A stretch of 60,770 nt of DNA. Origin: Oligoflexia bacterium. Lineage in GTDB: Bacteria > Bdellovibrionota > UBA1018. Below are positions 23,429 to 33,223 of this stretch, one piece after another (the stretch's first letter is position 1; each line of letters begins with the position of its first letter). The position numbers were made by a program, and so were the translations under genes. The notes beneath the pieces are model-generated. The model was not told the origin of the DNA and searched no databases. It worked only from the letters and a program-made list of their open reading frames with translations. The stretch is from contig JACMQW010000035.1 of NCBI GenBank assembly GCA_014376785.1, forward strand, positions 1 through 60,770, in the 5' to 3' direction.

Positions 23429-24085
23429 TCAGTCTCGAGCCTGGGTTACGATCAAACGCTTCTCAGTGACGATCAAATCCATTTTTGCGTCCCACGGAGC
23501 CTGCGGGATGCTTTCCTTCCGTACTTGAAAGTCGAATGCGAAGCCCACTCGCAGGGCCCCGGGAGCCCGCGCTAAGTAGCGGTCATAGTAACCCGCCCCC
23601 ATTCCAATTCGGCCCCCCCTCTCATCAAAGACGACCCCAGGAACGAGAATGAGATCCAAGGAAGAAGGTTTCGCTGCAGGCAACTCTGCACGGGGCTCCG
23701 GAATGCCATAGCTCCCAAAAACCCAATCCGTGTGATGGATCGCAACCGCGAAATCCATGAGGGGGTCGGTCCGACTCAAGATTCGCGGATAGGAGAAATG
23801 AATCTCCGGTAATCCAGTCGGGTTAAAGATGGTCTCAGGGTTTGCCTCTCGCCAAGGATTCTGATCAAGGCAACGGTAACCACCCCAGAGGACTTCCGGT
23901 AAATGGCCATCCACTACCCCAAGGCCAGGGTTAGGGCCAGGATCGGAAGCAGATTCAAAAATCCGCGATTCGAACTTCACCCAATTCAGAAAGCGAGACG
24001 CCGCCGCTCTCGAGCGAGTGTCTGCTTCAGATTCACTCAACAAGCGGCGTTCAGCCATCAACCGCTTTCGGAGTTGCTCTGGCAT
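23429..24085 (-). CDS. fthC: 5-formyltetrahydrofolate cyclo-ligase
   Basis: A 218-residue protein, near the family length of about 200. The N-terminal basic helix (QLRKRLMAERRLLSE) and the C-terminal substrate/ATP loop (GMGAGYYDRYL) are diagnostic. It converts 5-formyl-THF to 5,10-methenyl-THF with ATP. The first codon is 6 bp after the zapA stop; the zapA-fthC order is common in proteobacteria, but here there is no room for a 6S RNA between them. Confidence 0.9.
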   Translation of the reverse strand: MPEQLRKRLMAERRLLSESEADTRSRAAASRFLNWVKFESRIFESASDPGPNPGLGVVDGHLPEVLWGGYRCLDQNPWREANPETIFNPTGLPEIHFSYPRILSRTDPLMDFAVAIHHTDWVFGSYGIPEPRAELPAAKPSSLDLILVPGVVFDERGGRIGMGAGYYDRYLARAPGALRVGFAFDFQVRKESIPQAPWDAKMDLIVTEKRLIVTQARD

Positions 24086-24091
24086 CTGGAG

Positions 24092-24415
24092 CTATTCTTT
24101 CAGAGCGGAATCGACCCAGCTCTGAAGCTGCTGAACTTTCAGGATTAATTCCGATTGATGGTCTTGGACCTTCCGCTTCGCTTCCACATAGTCTTCCGCG
24201 ATGTCGAAGAGCGCTAAAAGTGCCGCCAGATGCGGGGCATTCGAATTTTTCACTCGAAGAGAGGACGCTTCAAGCCGCTCAATCACGAGCGCGGTCACTT
24301 CCGCTACTAAACGGGGGTCGGCTTGAGTCTTCAAAACTACTTTCTGACCCATCAGTGGAATTTCGATCACATGTTCAGTACTCGGACGATCTCGAGACGT
24401 TTCATTGGGTGCCAT
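24092..24415 (-). CDS. zapA: Cell division protein ZapA
   Basis: A 107-residue protein. It has the N-terminal strand-containing head (VIEIPLMGQKVVLKTQADP) and a long C-terminal coiled coil (LLALFDIAEDYVEAKRKVQDHQSE...), as in ZapA, which bundles FtsZ filaments at mid-cell. Its start lies 1 bp after the stop of the thiolase gene, and fthC follows after 6 bp. Confidence 0.85.
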   Translation of the reverse strand: MAPNETSRDRPSTEHVIEIPLMGQKVVLKTQADPRLVAEVTALVIERLEASSLRVKNSNAPHLAALLALFDIAEDYVEAKRKVQDHQSELILKVQQLQSWVDSALKE

Positions 24416-24416
24416 A

Positions 24417-25601
24417 TCAAAGGACCTCGATGATCATTGCGATACCCTGACCACCGCCGATACAGGCAGCGCCCAAACCGTAGCGAAGGCCCCGTCGCTT
24501 TAATTCGTAAAGCAGGTGGGTCATGATGCGCGACCCACTGGCCGCAAGGGGGTGTCCCAGCGCAATCGCACCTCCGCAAAGATTCAGTTTATTTCGGTCA
24601 ATGCCAAGCTCTCTCTCGACTGCAATGGTTTGAGGTGCGAAGGCCTCATTCACTTCGATCAAATCCATTTCATTTAAACTCAGACCCGCTTTTTTCAAGG
24701 CGATGCGCGCTGCCGGAGCAGGACCGATCCCCATGATTTTAGGATCGCATCCGGAAATACCGTACGAAACGAGCCTGCCCATCGGTTTCCAACCTTCAGC
24801 TTTCGCGCGCGATTCGGTAGCGACCACCAAAGAGGCTGCCCCGTCGTCGATCCCACTCGAAACTCCAGCGGTAACGATGCCGTCTTTCTTGAAAAGAGGT
24901 TTCAATTTTGAAAGGGCTTCTGCAGTTGTTCCAGGCCGCGCATGTTCATCCGTAGATAATTCGACTGAGTTTCCTTTTTTATCCGTGACCGAATAAGGAG
25001 CGATCTCACTTTTAAAAACCCCGGCATCGTGCGCTGCTTTTGCGAGCTGCTGGGAACGAAGCGCGAACGCATCCGAATCTTCCCGACTAATTTTATACAG
25101 AACGGCGAGGTTTTCCGCGGTAACTGCCATCGGGGCATTTGCATAGGGATCACTGAGCGCCTCGACCATCGTATCGATCACTTCATGATTTCCCATCCGA
25201 AGGCCCCAACGCGCTCCCCGAATCGCATAAGGACTCATGCTCATGTTTTCAATGCCACCAACTAAAGCCACTTCGGTGTCTCCGGCGCACATTTGCTGAT
25301 AGGCCTCCACAATCGACTGGAACCCCGAACCGCAAAGGCGGTTCAGTCCGAGCGCAGGTATGGCTTCAGGTACTCCTGCATAGAGCCCAATGTGTCTCGG
25401 AGAATAGATGCTGTCGGGGGCAGAATGGAGAACATTCCCGTAAATCACGTGGTCGATTTGATCGGGACGAACGCCAGACTGCTCCAGTGCAGCCTTCGCG
25501 GAATGAACACCGAGTTTCGTGGGAGAAACATCTTTCAAACTTCCCCCGTTCGATCCGAACGGTGTGCGTTTCGCGCCTAAAAAAACCAATGATTCAGCCA
25601 T
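24417..25601 (-). CDS. Acetyl-CoA acetyltransferase (thiolase)
   Basis: About 394 residues. Thiolase motifs are the nucleophile Cys90 (LNRLCGSGFQS; Cys92 counted from the first ATG), the substrate loop VNEAFAPQ, the His motif GGAIALGHPLAASG and the second Cys near the end (LGAACIGGGQG). It condenses or cleaves acetoacetyl-CoA or 3-ketoacyl-CoA. The second ATG (25601) is chosen because GAGG lies 8 nt upstream; the first (25607) has too short a spacer. It is the first gene of the unit thiolase-zapA-fthC. Confidence 0.93.
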   Translation of the reverse strand: MAESLVFLGAKRTPFGSNGGSLKDVSPTKLGVHSAKAALEQSGVRPDQIDHVIYGNVLHSAPDSIYSPRHIGLYAGVPEAIPALGLNRLCGSGFQSIVEAYQQMCAGDTEVALVGGIENMSMSPYAIRGARWGLRMGNHEVIDTMVEALSDPYANAPMAVTAENLAVLYKISREDSDAFALRSQQLAKAAHDAGVFKSEIAPYSVTDKKGNSVELSTDEHARPGTTAEALSKLKPLFKKDGIVTAGVSSGIDDGAASLVVATESRAKAEGWKPMGRLVSYGISGCDPKIMGIGPAPAARIALKKAGLSLNEMDLIEVNEAFAPQTIAVERELGIDRNKLNLCGGAIALGHPLAASGSRIMTHLLYELKRRGLRYGLGAACIGGGQGIAMIIEVL

Positions 25602-25747
25602 TTTCATTTCCTCGGATTCAAGTTCACTTCATCAAACCAGGTCTCCCGCTCTAGGTCGAGTGTCAAAAGTTTGGCAATCGAGAGATCACGGAGCGATTTT
25701 GCGTAAACAGAAGTTTGCTGGCAAAATAGTGGGAGGAGGGCAAAGGA

Positions 25748-26206
25748 ATGCCCGGTGAAATCGGTAACGTGCAGGCAGACGAACTTCGCCTGAAAAATGT
25801 CCGAACTCAAATCCAAAACCGACACAACTCAGAACTGCGAGAGATCCAAGCGCAGAACGGGTCGGAGACCCAGCGCCTGGTCGAAAATCAACAAGAACAA
25901 CTCTCCAATCTCAAAGGCGCCTACGAGGTTCAGTTTTCCAAGGAAGCAGAGAACCTCGGTGCACACCTTCAGGAAGTTCGAACTAAAAACGAAGAACGCG
26001 TGATTGCCGAAAAAAAAAGCGGCGATCAAGAAGTCGCGAAAATCCAAAAAGCCAATCAAGAGAAGATCGAATCTTACCGGAAAAACGGAGAAGCCAAACT
26101 CGAATCAGCCCGGAAAGACATCCAAGTTCAAAGCGACGCTCTCCATCAACGTGAAATTCAAGAAGCGCGCAAAGCTGCCAAACTGAAGAAGTCCGAAAAT
26201 ACTTAA
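25748..26206 (+). CDS. Coiled-coil protein of unknown function
   Basis: A 152-residue, highly charged protein, almost wholly predicted coiled coil (RHNSELREIQAQNGSETQ onward; repeated heptads rich in E, K, Q). No signal or membrane segment. It starts 140 bp from the divergent thiolase gene, and a second small gene follows after 14 bp. The pair has no recognised counterpart. Confidence 0.7.
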   Translation: MPGEIGNVQADELRLKNVRTQIQNRHNSELREIQAQNGSETQRLVENQQEQLSNLKGAYEVQFSKEAENLGAHLQEVRTKNEERVIAEKKSGDQEVAKIQKANQEKIESYRKNGEAKLESARKDIQVQSDALHQREIQEARKAAKLKKSENT

Positions 26207-26220
26207 CGGAGGCCACCCCC

Positions 26221-26466
26221 ATGAGTTCTTATTCAGATTCTTACCGAAACGCCAAAAATACTCAGTCAAAACCCGCAACCAGTCAGACGCCCGTGGGCAT
26301 CGATCCGGTGACCAAAGAAGCGCAGATTAAGGTAGACGGGTTCGGCCAAGTGATTGCGTTGCTTGAAGTGGCAGATCCGTCATTTCGAGATTCGCTAATC
26401 AATCGAATTGCGGCAAAGGACCCTCAGCTCGCTCGCCAGATTCGTTCGACGCTTGGAATGAACTAA
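26221..26466 (+). CDS. Small hypothetical protein
   Basis: An 81-residue protein with a strong ribosome site (GGAGG 8 nt before ATG). The N-terminal 30 residues are Ser/Thr/Gln-rich and likely disordered. The C-terminal half is a compact helical domain (QVIALLEVADPSFRDSLINRI). It forms a two-gene unit with the coiled-coil gene and converges on the Ppx gene across a tandem repeat. Confidence 0.7.
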   Translation: MSSYSDSYRNAKNTQSKPATSQTPVGIDPVTKEAQIKVDGFGQVIALLEVADPSFRDSLINRIAAKDPQLARQIRSTLGMN

Positions 26467-26467
26467 G

Positions 26468-26523
26468 TCACTGTTTCACAGCTACTGTTTCTCAGTTACA
26501 ATTTCTCAGTTACAATTTCTCAG
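26468..26523. repeat. 14-bp tandem repeat, four units, spanning the ppx stop codon
   Basis: Units TCACTGTTTCACAG, CTACTGTTTCTCAG and twice TTACAATTTCTCAG occupy 26468-26523, with a partial unit after. The stop codon of the minus-strand ppx gene (26510-26512) is inside the third/fourth unit junction. Each unit read on the minus strand contains a TAA/TGA-rich pattern. Confidence 0.9.
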
Positions 26524-27430
26524 TCACTATCTCTAAAACGCCGTACCTGAGTCCTCGGGTGCTCACACGCAGGACCGGAAAATCCAAATTTTCGAGAACC
26601 CGCCAAAGGATCAGCGCGCCCGCGAGTATCACATCCGCGCGCCCCGGCTCGAGACCCGGAAGGACGCGACGCTCAGCAACGGTCCTCCACTTCAACTCTT
26701 CCACCATCCGGTGGAGATCCCCGCGGGAAAGTTCGAGACCGTCCAGAGCTTGCGCATCGAAACTTTTTAAGCCTAATTGCCACTGAGCGAGTGTCACCGC
26801 AGTTCCGGCTACCGCGATCAGTTTTGCGTCCTTTGGTAAAGACTGACGCCAGTCCCGAGCCTGATCCAGCATCCGTTCAATTTCCGCGCGACATTCCCAA
26901 AACTCGGAGTCCGTGACGGGATCGGATTTCAGAAAGCGTTCGGTGAAGCGAACTGACCCTAATTGGAGGCTGAGTCCGCCCGATTCCGATTTGAACTCGG
27001 TGCTCCCTCCGCCGATGTCGACCACCGCACTGGTCGAAGCGTCTGAGCCAGGAAGGAGCCCGCCCAGAAACATGTATTTTGCCTCTTCGTCCCCGGAAAG
27101 AGTCCGAAAACTCAGCTCCGTCTCACGCCTCACGGTATCGAAGAACTTTGCGCCATTCTCAGCATCGCGAGCGGTCGCCGTAGCCACACAGACCGTGTGG
27201 GATGGCTTTAGTCCCATGGCCGCAATCTTTGCGGCATAACCCCGCAGACAGTTTCTCGTCCGCTCGACCGCATCGGGATGTAACCTTTTCGTTTGGTCCA
27301 CTGCCTGACCAAGACGCACCATCGTCGACTGATCAAAGAGAACCTTCGTCACGGCTTTTTTCTCGGCGTCGTAATCCGCGATCAGAAGAAGACAAGTGTT
27401 TGTTCCGAGATCGATCGAAGCTTTTAGCAT
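26510..27430 (-). CDS. ppx: Exopolyphosphatase/guanosine pentaphosphatase (Ppx/GppA)
   Basis: A 306-residue protein, the size of the short Ppx/GppA catalytic core. Sugar-kinase/actin-fold motifs are visible: phosphate-1 SIDLGTNTCLLLIAD at the start, a conserved Glu/Asp segment (CVATATARDAENG), phosphate-2 VVDIGGGSTEF, and the adenosine motif VAGTAVTLAQ. It releases phosphate from polyphosphate or pppGpp; which is preferred cannot be told. It is the last gene after asmA, 2 bp apart. Confidence 0.9.
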   Translation of the reverse strand: MLKASIDLGTNTCLLLIADYDAEKKAVTKVLFDQSTMVRLGQAVDQTKRLHPDAVERTRNCLRGYAAKIAAMGLKPSHTVCVATATARDAENGAKFFDTVRRETELSFRTLSGDEEAKYMFLGGLLPGSDASTSAVVDIGGGSTEFKSESGGLSLQLGSVRFTERFLKSDPVTDSEFWECRAEIERMLDQARDWRQSLPKDAKLIAVAGTAVTLAQWQLGLKSFDAQALDGLELSRGDLHRMVEELKWRTVAERRVLPGLEPGRADVILAGALILWRVLENLDFPVLRVSTRGLRYGVLEIVTEKL

Positions 27431-27432
27431 GG

Positions 27433-29793
27433 CTACTTGAACAGTCCTTTTAGAAGCTTCTTGCCAATTTCTTTCGCTTTATCTTCTACTTTTCCTTTTA
27501 CTGCCTGGGTGGCACCGGACTTCGTGTTTCCGAGGGCTACTTTTAGAAAGTGCTCTGGAACCCGTCCATAGCTTGGGCAAGGAGCCGTGTATTTACAACC
27601 GACCGAAATCGGAATGGTCACCGGACCAGACCCTTCCGCGAGGGCGTGATTCACTTCGACTCCTGCGACGTTAAAACTCACGTCCTTTGCGCGAGTGAGA
27701 TTATAGGTATCGATCACTTCCCACTCTGCTTTCAACTCTTGGTCGATCAAACCAACCTCAGTCGTTCCTCGCAAATCGAGTCCCTGGTCTTTCAAAGCTT
27801 TCGCGGTAAAGTTCGGAGCGGAGAATCGACCCCCCTTAATCGTGAAATCCGACGCGATATAGTCGTATTTCGAAGACCTCTCCGGCAAGGATTTCAGAGT
27901 CTTCCCTTTCGCCGCCGGAATTTTATCGGCAATTTTTTCAAGCGCGCGGTTTATGGCGTCGCTCGCCATTTTCCCAACATCGATGGACTGAAACGAAGCG
28001 TCCGTCACCTTCAGACTGCCTTTTGCGTCGAGATTTCGCTTCGCAGCCTCGGAATTGTAACTGGCCCCGGCCCCATCCATCTTAAAATTTACTTTTCCTA
28101 AAACTGTGTCCCGGAAAAGATTCAGCTGACTCTTCACCGCTTTCTGAAGGTCCATTCCAGCGACCGTTGTAGAAAACTGATAAGTCGGAACTTTAGGGCT
28201 CATCGCCGTATGCGCTTTCATCGCAACTGTCCCATCCCAAAGTTTGAAACTGGCAGAATCGACTGCCGCAACCAAGCTTCGCATCGAAAGCTTCGCAATC
28301 AGATCCGTCATCCTCACGCCGTACGCCTGGAATGATTTCGCATTAATCGACGCAACGAAGAGTGTTTCTCGAGCGATTTCGCTCTTCCTCAGGGGTTCGA
28401 GCAACGCGTCCAGATCTTCTTTAGCCGGAGCGGAATTTCCGCCTTTTACCCCGGATAGATCGACGCCCGCAATCATAGCCCCTTTGCTCTGGGCAGGCTC
28501 AGGAAACCGCACCATCTGATCAAGGTCCATGCCGGGAGAAGTGATTTTCAATTCCACTTTCGGCTTCGTAAACGAAACGACCGTTCCCTCTAAGCTCAAA
28601 TCATTACCAGGAGCTTTCAGAGTCAGAGAAAGTCTCTCCACCTTATCCGTGACGATTTTAGCAATAAAGTTCACCACCGGTTCGGACTTCAGCATGGGCG
28701 ATTTTGCTTTTAAGTCTTTGACGGAAATATCGGCAGCATACTGGATTTTCGAGAGGGGGCCTGAAGCTTTCGCTCCGAAAGACGCCGTTCCGCTGAGGGC
28801 ATATTCTTTCAGCATCGGAACGAGTTCATTCCAAGGCTGGAGGGAAATCGGATTCGAGGTCAGCGTAAAATCGATCGCCGGATCGCCCTTCAGATCGGAT
28901 ACCCTGCCGCTTGCCTGGATTTCGGCGTTGAAAAATTTCGCGTCAAATCTCGAAACCGAGAAGGCCTCTTTGGAGAGCTCAAAGGCTCCAGTCATCCGGG
29001 CAGTCACGCCCTTCTTTTTAAAGAAAGCCCGACCCGCTTCAATTTCGATCGCATCGAAGTCTGCATCGAGATCCGCAGATACCCCCTCGAAAACTCCGGC
29101 CTCCACCCGAGGAGTGGCATTTACTTTCACAGCAAACGGGCCACTTACCTTGAGGAGGTTTTCCGCCGTGCTTACAAACTGACCAGAGAGCTCAATGGAA
29201 GTCTTTCTAGAGAACGAAAGATCCTTTATCCGGAGGTTCAAATTTTTCGTGATCGTCTCTGATTTCGCTAAAATATCCTGATAAGTGAACTGGGCATTTT
29301 CAATATCGATTCCGAGACGAGAATTCGTGACGAATGAAGGAAGCTTCACTTCTGAACTTTCCGGATTTCCGGCAGACCCGGGCGGCGCGGACGAAGCACT
29401 TTCTGATTTCGGGGATTCTTTAACGAGGGTCAGGACGTTCAATTTTCCAGTAACCTCTTTTACAACGCGAAGCTCAGGCTCACGCATGTTAAACGTCAGG
29501 ACTGGAGAGCCAGTAAAAATCGAGAGCCAGGGAACCGACACATAAGCGTCCTTCACCCCGACGACTTTCGCTCCTTTTAAATCAGAAAGCGTCATTCCCG
29601 CAATCTCGACCCGAATCGTTCCCCAGAGTGAGAGCTTCATCGCCCCAAGCTCAAGTTTTCCATTCAATCGTTCGTTTGCTGCACGAACAATCTTCGGTCG
29701 GTATTGGTCGACATCCACAAACATCGGCACCGCGACGATCGCGACCAAGAAAATTGCAAAAAGAGAACCGAGAATGATGAGAAGTTTTTTCAC
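27433..29793 (-). CDS. AsmA-family protein
   Basis: A 786-residue protein with a single N-terminal helix (LLIILGSLFAIFLVAIVAVPMFV). The AsmA signature follows (VDVDQYRPKIVRAANERLNGKLELG), then long repetitive beta-rich segments and a C-terminal AsmA_2-like region. AsmA-like proteins are inner-membrane anchored, periplasm-spanning tubes linked to phospholipid transport to the outer membrane. The gene lies 30 bp after gatB and 2 bp before ppx. Confidence 0.88.
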   Translation of the reverse strand: MKKLLIILGSLFAIFLVAIVAVPMFVDVDQYRPKIVRAANERLNGKLELGAMKLSLWGTIRVEIAGMTLSDLKGAKVVGVKDAYVSVPWLSIFTGSPVLTFNMREPELRVVKEVTGKLNVLTLVKESPKSESASSAPPGSAGNPESSEVKLPSFVTNSRLGIDIENAQFTYQDILAKSETITKNLNLRIKDLSFSRKTSIELSGQFVSTAENLLKVSGPFAVKVNATPRVEAGVFEGVSADLDADFDAIEIEAGRAFFKKKGVTARMTGAFELSKEAFSVSRFDAKFFNAEIQASGRVSDLKGDPAIDFTLTSNPISLQPWNELVPMLKEYALSGTASFGAKASGPLSKIQYAADISVKDLKAKSPMLKSEPVVNFIAKIVTDKVERLSLTLKAPGNDLSLEGTVVSFTKPKVELKITSPGMDLDQMVRFPEPAQSKGAMIAGVDLSGVKGGNSAPAKEDLDALLEPLRKSEIARETLFVASINAKSFQAYGVRMTDLIAKLSMRSLVAAVDSASFKLWDGTVAMKAHTAMSPKVPTYQFSTTVAGMDLQKAVKSQLNLFRDTVLGKVNFKMDGAGASYNSEAAKRNLDAKGSLKVTDASFQSIDVGKMASDAINRALEKIADKIPAAKGKTLKSLPERSSKYDYIASDFTIKGGRFSAPNFTAKALKDQGLDLRGTTEVGLIDQELKAEWEVIDTYNLTRAKDVSFNVAGVEVNHALAEGSGPVTIPISVGCKYTAPCPSYGRVPEHFLKVALGNTKSGATQAVKGKVEDKAKEIGKKLLKGLFK

Positions 29794-29823
29794 GACGAAA
29801 ATTCCTTTTTTATGGGCAAGACC

Positions 29824-31308
29824 TTAGCCGGATAGTTTCTTTTTCACGATTTCTTGGAGCATGGCCGGATTTGCTTTCCCGCCGGTTGCTTTCATCGTTT
29901 GGCCGACGAAGAAGCCAAGTAACTTTTCTTTACCGGCTCGGTATTCCGCCGTCTGGCCAGGGTTTGCCGCGATGATCTCATCGACTGCTTTTTCAAGCGC
30001 GCCGGTGTCGGAAACCTGGGCCAAACCTTCATTTTCTACAATCGCGGAGATCTTTCCGCCCGATTTCCATGCGACGCCTAAGGCCGTCTTCGCGCCGGTA
30101 CTAGATATGCCGCTGGACGCGACGAGTCTTACCGCATCGGCGACATGCTCAGGCAGTAGTCGAGAGGCAGAAAGCTCGATTTGGTCTTCATTCATCAAAC
30201 GCGAAATTTCGCCCGCCAAATTATTGGAAACGGTTTTGGCTAGTCGCTTCGCATCGGACCCGAGGAGTCGGAGTGTCTCCTCAAAAAATACGGTTAATGC
30301 CGGAGAACTGGTCAGAACTCCAGCGTCGTAATTCGACAAACCGAACTCGGAGACGTAGCGTGCTTTTTTCTGGGTGGGAAGTTCAGGGAGGGAAGCTTTC
30401 ACCCGAGCCGCCCATGCCTCGTCAATGTTCACGGGGATTAAATCCGGCTCTGGAAAATAACGGTAGTCGTGGGCTTCCTCTTTCGAGCGCATCGAAAATG
30501 TTTGGTTTTTTGCAGAATCCCAAAGACGGGTTTCTTGAACAATTTTTCCACCCGATTCAATCAGAGCAATCTGGCGATCAATTTCGTATTCGATCGCTTT
30601 TTCGACGAAGCGGAAGGAATTTACGTTTTTAATTTCGGCGCGGGTCCCAAATTTTGTCGACCCTTTTTTCATGACCGAGACGTTCGCGTCGCAACGGAAG
30701 TTTCCTTCCTGCATGTTTCCGTCGCAAATTCCCAGCGCCGTCACGATTCCGTAAACGGTGCGCATGTAAGCACCCGCCTCCTCCGAGGAACGCATGTCGG
30801 GTTCGGAAACGATCTCGATGAGCGGAATGCAAGCTCGGTTCAAGTTCACGAGCGAGAACTCATCCATGTGTAAATTTTTGCCGGCGTCTTCTTCCATGTG
30901 TATCCGAGTAACCCCGATTCGCTTGGCCGACTCCTTGCCATCTTTTTTAAACTCGATATCGATGAAACCTTTTTCGCAAATCGGCAAATCGAATTGGGAG
31001 ATTTGATAACCCTTCGGAAGATCAGGGTAGAAATAATTTTTTCGCGAGAAAACGTTATGCCTTCTGATTTCGCAATTCAGAGCGTAGCCCGCTCGCATGG
31101 CGTATTCGACCACTTTTCGGTTTAGGACCGGTAAGGCACCAGGCTGAGCGGTGCAAACCGGGCACGTATTTGCGTTTGGTCCGAGCTCCGCGACTGTCAT
31201 TCCGGCGGGAGCTTTCGAAAGACAACCGCAGAAAATCTTTGTCTCCGTCGAAAGTTGAGTGTGGATTTCAAGACCAATGACGACTTCCCAATCTGGATGC
31301 AGAGCCAT
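29824..31308 (-). CDS. gatB: Aspartyl/glutamyl-tRNA(Asn/Gln) amidotransferase subunit B
   Basis: A 494-residue protein with family hallmarks: [19 protein letters not shown] at the start, [31 protein letters not shown] and the HMEEDAGK segment. The C-terminal YqeY-like tail domain is present ([22 protein letters not shown]). With GatA and GatC it converts Glu-tRNA(Gln) or Asp-tRNA(Asn) to the amide. The gene starts 3 bp after gatA ends. Confidence 0.97.
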   Translation of the reverse strand: MALHPDWEVVIGLEIHTQLSTETKIFCGCLSKAPAGMTVAELGPNANTCPVCTAQPGALPVLNRKVVEYAMRAGYALNCEIRRHNVFSRKNYFYPDLPKGYQISQFDLPICEKGFIDIEFKKDGKESAKRIGVTRIHMEEDAGKNLHMDEFSLVNLNRACIPLIEIVSEPDMRSSEEAGAYMRTVYGIVTALGICDGNMQEGNFRCDANVSVMKKGSTKFGTRAEIKNVNSFRFVEKAIEYEIDRQIALIESGGKIVQETRLWDSAKNQTFSMRSKEEAHDYRYFPEPDLIPVNIDEAWAARVKASLPELPTQKKARYVSEFGLSNYDAGVLTSSPALTVFFEETLRLLGSDAKRLAKTVSNNLAGEISRLMNEDQIELSASRLLPEHVADAVRLVASSGISSTGAKTALGVAWKSGGKISAIVENEGLAQVSDTGALEKAVDEIIAANPGQTAEYRAGKEKLLGFFVGQTMKATGGKANPAMLQEIVKKKLSG

Positions 31309-31311
31309 GGC

Positions 31312-32805
31312 TTAAACCTCTTTCCCTTTCACTTGATCGCGGTCCGCGGTCGGGTAACCTTTTTCAAACGCATGCCCCACTTTCAAAACAAGGTCGTCGC
31401 GGAACATCGGGGCGATGACTTGCAAACCGATCGGCAATCCAAGATTATCCGTGCCGCAAGGAACACTCATTCCGGGTAATCCCGCCAAATTACAGGGGAT
31501 CGTCAGAATGTCGTTTAGGTACATCTTCAACGGATCCGCATTTTTTTCGCCGTGCTTAAAAGCCGTAGAGGGAGAAACGGGACCAAGAATCACATCGCAT
31601 TCGCGAAAGACGCGGTCGAAATCGTCTTTGATCATTCGTCGCACCTGGCAGGCCTTCCGGTAGTAGGCATCGTAATAACCAGATGAAAGCGCGAACGTTC
31701 CGAGAATAATCCGACGTTTTACTTCGGGGCCGAAATTTGAGCGCACGCGTTTGAAAAAATCCGCGATGTCTTCGACTTGCATCGCATCGGGTGGGCGCAC
31801 TCCGAAACGAACGCCATCGAAGCGGGCAAGGTTCGAAGAGGCTTCTGAAACAGCCACAATGTAATAGACCGACACCGCGTAGGGGGTGTTCGGCAATGAA
31901 ATATCAACGAGCTTCGCTCCTTGTTTTTCGACCCACGCAATCGCCGCGCGGACTTCAGAAAGAACCGCAGGATCGAATCCGTCAACGAAGTATTCTTTCG
32001 GAATGCCGACGCGAAGGCCCTTCCAATCCATCGGCTTGCGAAGTTCCGCGGTAAAATCCGGCAAAGCGTACGGACTTGAGGTCGAATCTTTCGGATCGTG
32101 ACCGCCCATCGCGCCGAGAAGGATCGCTGCGTCTGCGACGGAATTCGTGAGTGGCCCGATTTGGTCGAGCGAACTCGCGAAAGCCACCAGTCCATAGCGC
32201 GAAACGAGACCGTAGGACGGTTTTAATCCGACGACTCCGCAATAACTTGCGGGCTGGCGGACGGAGCCACCGGTATCGCTTCCGAGCGCGGCGACGCAGA
32301 GTCTCGCGCGCACCGCGGTCGCCGAACCACCGGAAGAGCCGCCGGGTACGTAGCCCGGATGAGTCGGATGGTCGACCAAACCGAATGCGGAGTTTTCATT
32401 CGAGCCACCCATCGCAAATTCATCCATGTTCGCCTTACCGATGAAAACGGCCCCGGCTTTTTCCAAGCGCTCGACTGCCGTGCCGGTATAAGGCGAAACG
32501 TAATTTTCGAGCATTTTCGACGCGCAAGTGGTCCGCACACCGTCGATCACCAAATTATCTTTAATCGCGAGCGGAATTCCGAGGAGCGGAAATTTTTCGC
32601 GAGGAACCTTCCCATGTTCAGCGATTATTTTTTCGGCGCTTTTCGCAGCTGCCATGGCGCGATCTTCCAGCGTGCTCAGGTAGGCATTATGCTGGGAAGC
32701 TTTCACGGCTTTTAAAGTATCGAGCGTCAGTTCAGTGGGAGTGAACTCCTTCCGATCATACGCATCGTGAATTTCAGAAATGGTGAAATATTTTTCGTTC
32801 AGCAT
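31312..32805 (-). CDS. gatA: Aspartyl/glutamyl-tRNA(Asn/Gln) amidotransferase subunit A
   Basis: A 497-residue amidase. The Ser-cisSer-Lys triad is visible: Lys82 (LAIKDNLV), Ser157 in GGSSGGSA and nucleophile Ser181 (DTGGSVRQP). It releases ammonia from glutamine for the GatB site. The gene lies between gatC (25 bp upstream) and gatB. Length is normal. Confidence 0.97.
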   Translation of the reverse strand: MLNEKYFTISEIHDAYDRKEFTPTELTLDTLKAVKASQHNAYLSTLEDRAMAAAKSAEKIIAEHGKVPREKFPLLGIPLAIKDNLVIDGVRTTCASKMLENYVSPYTGTAVERLEKAGAVFIGKANMDEFAMGGSNENSAFGLVDHPTHPGYVPGGSSGGSATAVRARLCVAALGSDTGGSVRQPASYCGVVGLKPSYGLVSRYGLVAFASSLDQIGPLTNSVADAAILLGAMGGHDPKDSTSSPYALPDFTAELRKPMDWKGLRVGIPKEYFVDGFDPAVLSEVRAAIAWVEKQGAKLVDISLPNTPYAVSVYYIVAVSEASSNLARFDGVRFGVRPPDAMQVEDIADFFKRVRSNFGPEVKRRIILGTFALSSGYYDAYYRKACQVRRMIKDDFDRVFRECDVILGPVSPSTAFKHGEKNADPLKMYLNDILTIPCNLAGLPGMSVPCGTDNLGLPIGLQVIAPMFRDDLVLKVGHAFEKGYPTADRDQVKGKEV

Positions 32806-32830
32806 CAGGTCGGTCTTTCGTCAGAAAAAA

Positions 32831-33151
32831 TTAAAGAATCGGCGGGACTTTGAATCCCTCATAAAGGGTGTCCGGCGCCGCGCTAATCATTTTTGGTTTG
32901 CCGTCAGCGGTCGTCGGCGAAGGAACGACCGTGTCGTCTCGCATCGGTGTCGCGAGTTCGAACGGATGGTAGAGTGGGACGGTTCCTTCGGGAATTTTTA
33001 CCTTCGAGATTTGGTCGACGTAACCGAGGGTGATTTTCATCTGGGCTGCGTAACGGGTCACTTCATCGTCGGTTAACGCCAGTCGCGCGAGGTCGGCAAC
33101 TTTTCGGACCAGGGCTTCATTCACTTCAAACGCAGTCTCGGGTTGTGACAT
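32831..33151 (-). CDS. gatC: Aspartyl/glutamyl-tRNA(Asn/Gln) amidotransferase subunit C
   Basis: A 106-residue protein with the GatC pattern: VADLARLALTDDEVTRYAAQM, then a loop (VPLYHPFELATPMRDDTV) and the C-terminal tail ending in FKVPPIL. It tethers GatA to GatB. It is the first gene of a gatC-gatA-gatB-asmA-ppx unit. Confidence 0.93.
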   Translation of the reverse strand: MSQPETAFEVNEALVRKVADLARLALTDDEVTRYAAQMKITLGYVDQISKVKIPEGTVPLYHPFELATPMRDDTVVPSPTTADGKPKMISAAPDTLYEGFKVPPIL

Positions 33152-33223
33152 AGGCCTCGAAGACTAGTCGAATCGGAGAGCTGGCACAACGATAGATGCG
33201 TAGCGTTACATGGCTCGAGATCG

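Noticed and set aside
24086-24091. 6S RNA gene between zapA and fthC, as in many proteobacteria
   Set aside because: The gap is only 6 bp.
28529-29182. 217-codon plus-strand frame
   Set aside because: Antisense to the AsmA gene, no supporting signal.
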